From contig CALYLW010000129.1 in the NCBI GenBank assembly GCA_944989445.1, forward strand, positions 1,134,415 to 1,198,414: 64,000 nucleotides of DNA. The letters run 5' to 3'. Both the position numbers and the translations under genes were made by a program. This document shows, piece after piece, positions 57,215-64,000 of this stretch (positions are counted from its first letter, which is position 1; every line of letters starts with the position of its first letter). The stretch comes from Ampullaceana balthica (Eukaryota > Mollusca > Gastropoda > Lymnaeidae). The notes below the pieces were generated by a model, which saw only the letters and a program-made list of their open reading frames with translations, was not told where the DNA came from and did not search any database.

Positions 57215-58045
57215 TAAGCTTTGTTTAACTAATGTTACTTGGGTTCACCTTTCATAATAACACCGAGTTTAGTTTAACATAGTAGCTGATGTTACTTGGG
57301 TTCATCTTTCATAATAACACCGAGTTTAGTTTAACATAGTAGCTGATGTTACTTGGGTTCACCTTTCATAATAACACCGAGTTTAGTTTAACATAGTAGC
57401 TGATGTTACTTGGGTTCACCGTTCATAATAACACCGAGTTTAGTTTAACATAGTAGCTAATGTTACTTGGGTTCACCGTTCATAATAACACCAAGTTTCG
57501 TTTAACACAGTAACTGATGTTACTTGGGTTCATCTTTCATAATAACACCGAGTTTAGTTTAACATAGTAGCTAATGTTACTTGGGTTCATCTTTCATAAT
57601 AACACCGAGTTTAGTTTAACATAGTAGCTGATGTTACTTGGGTTCACCTTTCATAATAACACCAAGTTTAGTTTAACATAGTAGCTGATGTTACTTGGGT
57701 TCACCGTTCATAATAACACCGAGTTTAGTTTAACATAGTAGCTAATGTTACTTGGGTTCACCTTTCATAATAACATCGAGTTTAGTTTAACACAGTAGCT
57801 AATGTTACTTGGGTTCATCTTTCATAATAACACCGAGTTTAGTTTAACACAGTAACTGATGTTACTTGGGTTCACCTTTCATAATAACAATGAGGTTTGT
57901 TTGACACAGTAACTGATGTTACTTGGGTTCATCTTTCATAATAACAATGAGGTTTGTTTGACACAGTAACTGATGCTACTTGGGTTCTCCTTTCATTATA
58001 ACAATGAGGTTTGTTTAACTCAGTAACTGATGTTACTTGGGTTCA
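57215..58045. repeat. 57-bp minisatellite, about 14-15 copies
   Basis: The unit is GATGTTACTTGGGTTCACCT, TTCATAATAACACCGAGTTT, AGTTTAACATAGTAGCT. Starts recur every 57 bases (57288, 57345). The last four copies use a variant, AACAATGAGGTTTGTTTGAC, so divergence is polar along the array. The array begins just after the LINE tail. Confidence 0.95.
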
Positions 58046-58375
58046 CTTGATCAGTTACAAAAGACACGTGACCCTGGGATCAGTCTTAGTCAAAAGTTGC
58101 ATTTACTCTCTAGTGTCGTGTATTCATTCTACTATATAAAATATTAATGCCTGTCAAAGCATCATATACCCCACGCCCAACGTCTTTCCCAAGTCAATCA
58201 ATGAATACTCATTTACTAAAGCGTGATAAAGCCCAGAATGTTTTTTGTAAACTAAAGCTACTAATGCTATTTTTTCAAAATATGTTTTCAAATTCTTGGT
58301 ATTTGTTCATATTTATTTTGACGAGGTTGTTCACTCCTCAATCCTGATTATCTTCTTAAAAATGTTCATTGCAAA

Positions 58376-59845
58376 TAGGGATGTACCGGATTTCGGCTCC
58401 GGTAAATCCGGAATCCGACCATTTTTACAAATCCGGCTCCGGCTTAGGCTCCGGTCCAATTTCGCCGGATTTGGTAATAGCACAGTAGCACTTCCAGTGT
58501 AGTATTTCTCGCTGACGTAAATAAGAATTTAAACAAAAAAATTTGAATTTTAATGGTTCATTTCTTCATGAGTTTGTGGAACTTGAATACAGTGGTACAT
58601 CGGTATGTATCTGCTTTGGTATAAGTCCGAATCGGTATACGTCCTGTTTGGCTGCGAAACATTTTGCTTGGTATACGACCTTTGTTTGGAATACGACCCG
58701 CATGCTAGAACGTGTACGGGGTTGTCCATAAATGACGTCACGAGATTTTTGCCGATACCCCCCCCAGTCACACGTTGTCACTGAAAGTTAGCCTCCCCCT
58801 CAAATATGACGTCATACTGTTTCGCCACTCCCCCACCCCCAATAAAAGCAGTATTTCATATTTGAAAATGGGCATTTTTAAAATCACTTTATATAATTTA
58901 AGTATATTTTTAGTTAAGTGTAAGGCTGCACTCTAAAATCGTAACTCGCCAGAAACCATTTAAGACGCCATTAAATAAATTGTTAGCAATCAAAGATGTG
59001 ACGTCACAGTTGTTGAAAACAACAACAAACCCTCCTCCTCGTCACACATCATTACAAATGTGTGACTCTCCTCCCCCCTAGGTGCGTGACGTCATTTATG
59101 GACGGCCCGTTTGAGTCAAAATGGCACATTATTATTATGCTGTACAATGTTCCCTTTAAACTGCGCGGCTCCGCTGCCGCGCAGATATCTGAACGACGCC
59201 GCGCAGCAGTTTAGAATTTCCGTGCAGTAAATTTAGTAAAATATAGCACAAAACATGGTTTCTGAGCAATTTGGCACACGAGATTTTTTACTTGGCTCAC
59301 GCACCAACGAACCTTAGAGGGAACATTGATCGCGCATGCGTAGCATGTATTATGGAATGCAAACCGCACGATACTTAAGTGTGTGAGTACGGCAGTTGCT
59401 ACCATTCAGTGAACTATTAACGCAATAATTATAAACTGCCACTGTTGTTGCGAGTTGTAACTGAGCTGCGTATTTGCTAAATGAAAACAATGTGAAAACT
59501 AAAAACTGAAACTGATAACTAAAAATTAAAATGATTAAATTAATATTATGTGCTTATGTATTGTGTTTCATCTTGAACTTATGGAACTTAATATTACTTT
59601 TTCTAATGTAATTATTTTAAATTTCAAGGATTCAATATGAGTATATGTCATCATGGTCATGTCTATAGTAATGAACTGCAGTAATGAACAATCGAGTGAC
59701 TCCACTCACCTAAGTCAAGTGATGTAGTACGGTATTTTGTTTTTTATTTGTAAATCTGGCTCCGGCATCCGGCTTGATCTTACTTCATAAATCGGGCAAG
59801 TCCGGCTTCGGCCGGATTTTAAAAAATTGAATCCGGTACACCCAG
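58376..59845. mobile_element. hAT-like element (GGTGTACCGG ends) with nested insertions
   Basis: The left end TAGGGATGTACCGGATTT and right end (inverse) CTGGGTGTACCGGATTC, with many TCCGGCTCCGG words just inside both, mark one element. No duplication is visible. It contains a CAGTGGTACATCGGTATGT-type mariner-like end (58591) and the Harbinger-like copy at 58718-59108. Confidence 0.6.
58718..59108. mobile_element. Harbinger-like MITE
   Basis: The ends GGGGTTGTCCATAAATGACG and (inverse) GGGCCGTCCATAAATGACG bound a 391-bp body with TGACGTCA motifs, CCCTCCTCCTCGTCACACA and poly-C runs. It has the same architecture as 22912 and 63325. Flanking bases do not show a clear 3-bp duplication. Confidence 0.75.
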
Positions 59846-60650
59846 CGGCTAGCGTGGGTATGTGCCGCCAAATTTTCCGCCCCCACCCCCCGAAAAATAT
59901 GTTAACGCTATAAAGTAAAAAAATAAAAATTAGAAAGTAATAATAAGAACACTATATATTTTTTCGTTAAAAAGAAATGCTTCATTTCTTTAATGAAATT
60001 AAAGTTTTATGTTTTTCCTCATGGCTCAATCTTTCATGTATCAATGTTTTCAGCCATGGCATGCTCAATAGCCAAAATAGCATTAGATTAGACAATTTTG
60101 GTGTATTCGTAATTGATCGTCATTAATTTTTCATTAAAATAATTTTAGAGAAGCCTTTTTAACACCTTGCATTACTTAAGACAGCTGTAAGCAATGTTCG
60201 AATTAATTATATTATTTTAGGCAGGGTAACTTCGAGCCTAAATATCTTTATAAACTTAAATAAACCACCTAGTCTTGAATTCATTATTTTTTTTCTATTC
60301 ATGGGGTTAAAATATTCCTTGCCTGACTATGTCATGTGGGCATATTTTGAATACTCTAATTTGAAGACAAAATTTCAAAGTCCAGTAGATTAGCTGGTGT
60401 ACGAAAATCATGTCTGTTTTCTAAATTCTATATAACTGCCAAAGCCTCACACGAATTTATACACTAATCTCATCTTATGAAGAAACCAAATTTTTCTTAA
60501 CTGTTATTCTACATAGCATGGATACATACATACATATTGCTTCGATCACAAAAAATTTGCTCTCTTGTTCTTTGATTGGAAGGTTCGATTAAAATGATGA
60601 GGTCTCCACATAAATTTTATCAAATGTCAAAGCATCCCTTAAGTATTCCA
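59846..60650. other. No gene seen
   Basis: AT-rich sequence with one GC-rich patch at 59850-59890. No supported frame or paired ends. Confidence 0.4.
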
Positions 60651-60655
60651 TTCCA

Positions 60656-61022
60656 TTAGTTTCTCTGTGAGTAGCCACTGCTAAGAATATTTTTTTGTTG
60701 AGCACTATACGTTTGTAAAGAATTTCGGGCATTTTTTAAAAATATAACTTTGAAAATAAAAGATTTCATTGTGACTAGCAAAGTTCCTGCGTCTGTTCGT
60801 GTGTTGAGCTTTTTGTCTGCATCTTTCAGTTCTATAGCTTACAAAGTAACCTCAAAAATGGCTCCATGGTATATTCACTATTTTGTATCCTGAAGTCTGA
60901 ATGCCTGGCTTGTAGAAGCAATTAGTGTATTTCCAACAGTGTATGGACTTGGAAAAGAATGCGTAACAACGCCCAAGTATACTAAAATAGTTGGAGAATT
61001 CGTTTCAGTTGGAGTATCATGT
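60656..61022 (-). pseudogene. Decayed coding-like stretch of unknown family
   Basis: Minus-strand frames read HDTPTETNSPTILVYLGVVT, then HSFPSPYTVGNTLIASTSQA (61022-60878), and, after a frameshift and a stop, AIELKDADKKLNTRTDAGTL, then LVTMKSF (60853-60656). The amino-acid balance looks like real protein rather than chance translation, resembling an extracellular beta-domain, but I do not recognise it. The stops indicate a pseudogene or exon relics separated by short introns. Confidence 0.3.
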
Positions 61023-61112
61023 TAACAAATTAGGTTTAACTGTTTGAACGAGTTTGACATGAGATTTTATGTTTTTGCGCCTTTGTTGAACTCGTGTATA
61101 CTTTCCAGACCT

Positions 61113-61170
61113 AAGAAGTATTAACACACGTTGGGCCTGTGCAGTCCATTATTTTAAGATCATCATTTAT
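61113..61170 (-). repeat. Inverted-repeat partner of 62431-62491
   Basis: On the minus strand it reads TGATGATCTTAAAATAATGG, then ACTGCACAGGCCCAACGTGT. The same sequence with three or four differences occurs on the plus strand at 62431-62491, so the two face each other about 1.3 kb apart. Confidence 0.8.
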
Positions 61171-61508
61171 TCAAAATCATTTCAGAAATGTGTAAGCAGA
61201 TTCACTTTTGCTTGAATGAAATCTTTGAAAGATTCTACAGCGTCTACTTTTTTATTTTCAATCTTTACATATCACACAACTGGACTTGTTTGATCCTTAT
61301 GTCAAATATATGAAAAAATATTGAATACAATGGAACAATATTTGATATCTTGTTATTGAAGAAAGATGATTTTTCGTGAACTGTAACTCCTAAAATTGCT
61401 TTGAGCTCAGTTTGAATTTTAGATGACAATATTTTTGTTACCCTCTTTTCTCACTATTTTCTCGGCGTGCTCTAACGTACTTTTGCAAGCTAATGCATTA
61501 GTTCCAGA

Positions 61509-61600
61509 CAGTGGCGTAGCGAGGGGGGCAGGGAGGGGCGACCGCCCCTGGCTGGCACTTTGCCAGGGGCGGCAAATTCCCAGTAGTTTTTATATAGATT
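61509..61600. repeat. Single hAT terminus
   Basis: CAGTGGCGTAGCGAGGGGGG followed by GGCGACCGCCCCTGGC is a typical end of the CAGTGGCGTAGC hAT group. No opposite end was found nearby. Confidence 0.55.
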
Positions 61601-62430
61601 TTCTAACAATGAAAATTTTATAAGAAAGTGGAGCTTTTAATCGAAATAAAATAACAAAATGAATAAAAGAAATAAAGGAAATATCATCAAGCATGTGAAC
61701 GTTTCAACTGCCAGAACTTCTTAAATTCTTCTGATACTAATGCTGAAAAACCAGAGCCTGATGTGGTATCAACTTAATTGGTTCTTAAAATTTGACAGAT
61801 TTTCTTACTGTACCCTATCAATGTGAAACATGAGCGAATCGAATTCTCCGAGCGGCACATTGTTGCAAATTCATCGTTGTTAATTAGCTTCTAAGAATAA
61901 ATAACGTTAAAATAAAGTTAAGCAAAATAAAATAAAAAATAAGATACTTCTTTTTTTTTAAAGGAAGAAACTATATTAAAATAAGTAGATTTTTCTAATG
62001 CCAAAATTTCAAACTCCTATTCTTTTATTAATCTAAAGACTTATAAAACCAATGCTACTGAGCTAAAAACATTGGGGCTGAAGTAGTGTACAAACATGAC
62101 AATTATGTGCTGGTACATTTAATAGATTTTAACGCTGGTAAACTACTGGAAAAAAGTTGTTGGCGTAGTTATATGGTCTTTTCTTTCAAAGCTTAATTAT
62201 TTTAATGTTAATGTCTTTTTTTGTGTGAATGAATAAAAATGATGAATACAATTGCTTATCTAATGGAATTAAAACTTGACACACACAAACACAAAAGTAG
62301 CCACTTTTGAACAAGTGTTCAACATTACCATGGCAATTGGAAAGAAACATAGATTGGATAAAAAGAATAAACTATTAATAAAGAACAAAACAAAGTTGCA
62401 AGAGGCTCTACGACATTTCTAAAAAGATTT

Positions 62431-62491
62431 TAAATAATTGATGATCTTAAAATAATGGACTGCAGAGGCCCAACGTGTGTTAATATTTCTT
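62431..62491 (+). repeat. Inverted-repeat partner of 61113-61170
   Basis: Plus-strand TGATGATCTTAAAATAATGG, ACTGCAGAGGCCCAACGTGT, TAATATTTCTT. A frame through it reads MDCRGPTCVNISSWLKRMQE, of unknown meaning. A TTTGATCAAGCATTTGATCA direct repeat follows at about 62604. Confidence 0.8.
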
Positions 62492-62599
62492 CATGGCTGA
62501 AAAGAATGCAGGAGTTAAAGAAAAAACGCATAATAAATTTCAATGTCGAATCTCGCACAAAAAGTTCATTTAAGGTTGGGCCACACTATCAAATGCCAT

Positions 62600-63324
62600 C
62601 GAGCATTTGATCAAGCATTTGATCAAACATCAAACACACGCACTATAAATATTTTTGTATTATTACGCAACCTCCATATCACATGGTAAATTATTACAAA
62701 TTCAAGTTCAAAGTTCACCATCGGAGAGTTGTTTATGTTGACTACGATGTGCTATTAATTAATAAAATTGCTCGTGATCAACCAAATTTTTATCAAATCA
62801 TTATTATTTTAAAAATGTCAAAACAACAACAATATACGATTTATTACGAAGTAGATATGCATTTTATTTAAATTAGGCTTTTAAAAACAGAGATTTTTTA
62901 AATTAAAAGAATGAAAATAAATAACAAAATAATAATAAAGACTTCAACTTTAAATTCAAAATATTCAAATGAATGTGTAGAATGAGTATAACTATGACTC
63001 ATGTTTAAAAATGAGTTAATATGTTTAAATATTCATACTATCTACTACTGTGGCTAAGGAGTCTGCCATCGTTCGTAGAAATTACGCCAAAAAATTTTCG
63101 TTATTTCGAATCTATGAAATAGAACTAATAATTAATAATGATGTTATAAGATAGATGAAGGTACGTTTAAAATAAAATATTTTGCCCCTCCTTGGTCATA
63201 AACACAAGAAAAAATAAAAAGCTTGCCAAGAGTCTAGATCTATAACTATAACTCTAAATTATATTTCAATACTTTGTTAATCAAATTTTGTTCAGCCTAA
63301 GGCTAAGGCCTACGCCTAAGCTAA
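62600..63324. other. No gene seen
   Basis: AT-rich sequence. The plus-strand frame at 62683-62871 is Lys/Tyr/Ile/Gln-rich, as expected by chance at this composition. No paired ends seen. Confidence 0.35.
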
Positions 63325-63535
63325 GGAGCCGTCCATAAAGTAAGTCACGCACCAGAGGGGGGAGGGGGTGTAAAAAAGTGTGACAGGGGAATAAATTGTG
63401 TGACAGTTTGTGTTAATAAAAAATTAGTTTTGTTCGAAAGAGTGACGTACTTTAGGTGTGGGGGGGGGGTCCGAGATTTGTGACAGGGTGGAGGGGGGAG
63501 TTAAAAATAGCGTGGCATACTTTATGGACGGCCCC
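63325..63535. mobile_element. Short Harbinger-like MITE
   Basis: The ends GGAGCCGTCCATAAAGTAAG and (inverse) GGGGCCGTCCATAAAGTATG bound 211 bp with poly-G patches and TGTGACAG repeats. Left flank TAA and right flank TTA fit a TWA site but are not an exact duplication. Confidence 0.75.
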
Positions 63536-63654
63536 TTATTTTAATTAGTTAATTGGGCCTATGCCTATATATATTTACATTAATTTATTTTATACATAAT
63601 TACTTATTGGCAATTTTGTCCCATTTTTTTACCCCCCCCCCTTTTCCGGCCACA

Positions 63655-63814
63655 AAGAACTTAGACACCCTTCCAAGATGACGTCACAGAGCTTTGCCGC
63701 GCGGAACCCCACAAAAAAAACAAATAAAAAAACAAAACAACAACTCCTCCGCCAAACAACAGAACATACGGAATTTTACAGTTTGGTGTCATTCCTTGTG
63801 ATGGTGTCACCCGG
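63655..63814. repeat. Fragment of GTGACACC-family MITE, cut by the next hAT
   Basis: GGTGTCATTCCTTGTGATGG, then TGTCACCCGG, matches the left sub-terminal region of the family in inverse orientation. It stops exactly where the CAGTGGCGTAGC end begins at 63815. Confidence 0.55.
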
Positions 63815-64000
63815 CAGTGGCGTAGCTAGGGGGTGCAGGGGGGACATATGTCCCCGGGCACCACGTTAGGGGGCACCAAAATGAGTATTAAAATTAATTA
63901 TTTAAATTAATTTTGATGAAAACTAATGTACTTCAAATACGTTTGCAAGATTGAATTTTGGAGCTCCACAAATATCTTCTTTACAAACCAATTGGCAAGC
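63815..64000. mobile_element. hAT left end running off the window
   Basis: CAGTGGCGTAGCTAGGGGGT followed by CCCCGGGCACCACG is a hAT terminus. The element continues past position 64000, so its size and coding content are unknown. Confidence 0.6.

Noticed and set aside
57215..58045. Possible CRISPR array
   Set aside because: Tandem 57-bp units without spacers, in animal DNA.

Overview
This is AT-rich animal genomic DNA. It has spliced genes with GT-AG introns, an almost complete carpet of nested DNA transposons, minisatellites and microsatellites, and no bacterial features. The mix of hAT elements (ZMYM1-like and GTF2IRD2-like), CR1/L2-like LINE remnants and 'CCGTCCATAAATGACGTCAC' elements, together with the HMG-CoA reductase sequence, suggests a lophotrochozoan, most likely a gastropod mollusc. 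That assignment is an inference and was not tested against any database. Layout: (1) 1-9.7 kb is the 5' part of an HMG-CoA reductase gene on the minus strand. Eight coding exons encode about 362 residues of the membrane/sterol-sensing domain with every splice phase matching, and the catalytic exons lie beyond the left edge of the window. A 1.5 kb TA-flanked mariner-like element sits in its first coding intron. (2) 9.7-34 kb holds no recognised host gene. It is layered hAT and Harbinger-like insertions, many with intact 8-bp (or TAA) target-site duplications and nested up to three deep, carrying broken transposase genes. (3) 34-41 kb holds a repeat unit of about 490 bp in three direct copies plus one inverted copy, a 12-copy 58-bp minisatellite, and a candidate solo LTR inside a degenerate repeat tract. 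(4) 46.0-50.1 kb holds a minus-strand gene of at least four exons (about 900 residues visible) whose product I do not recognise. It is basic, serine-rich and largely disordered, with AT-hook-like GRP motifs and CxxC pairs. It is the best candidate here for something undescribed. (5) 52.5-54.4 kb is another broken ZMYM1-like hAT. (6) 54.96 kb is the first coding exon of a RING-finger (probably TRIM-type) gene on the plus strand. The rest of the gene was not found in the window. (7) 55-64 kb holds a LINE 3' end, a 57-bp minisatellite, further nested MITEs and one decayed coding-like stretch. The three host genes show no functional link to each other. The transposon relics share families, so they record successive insertion waves at one locus.
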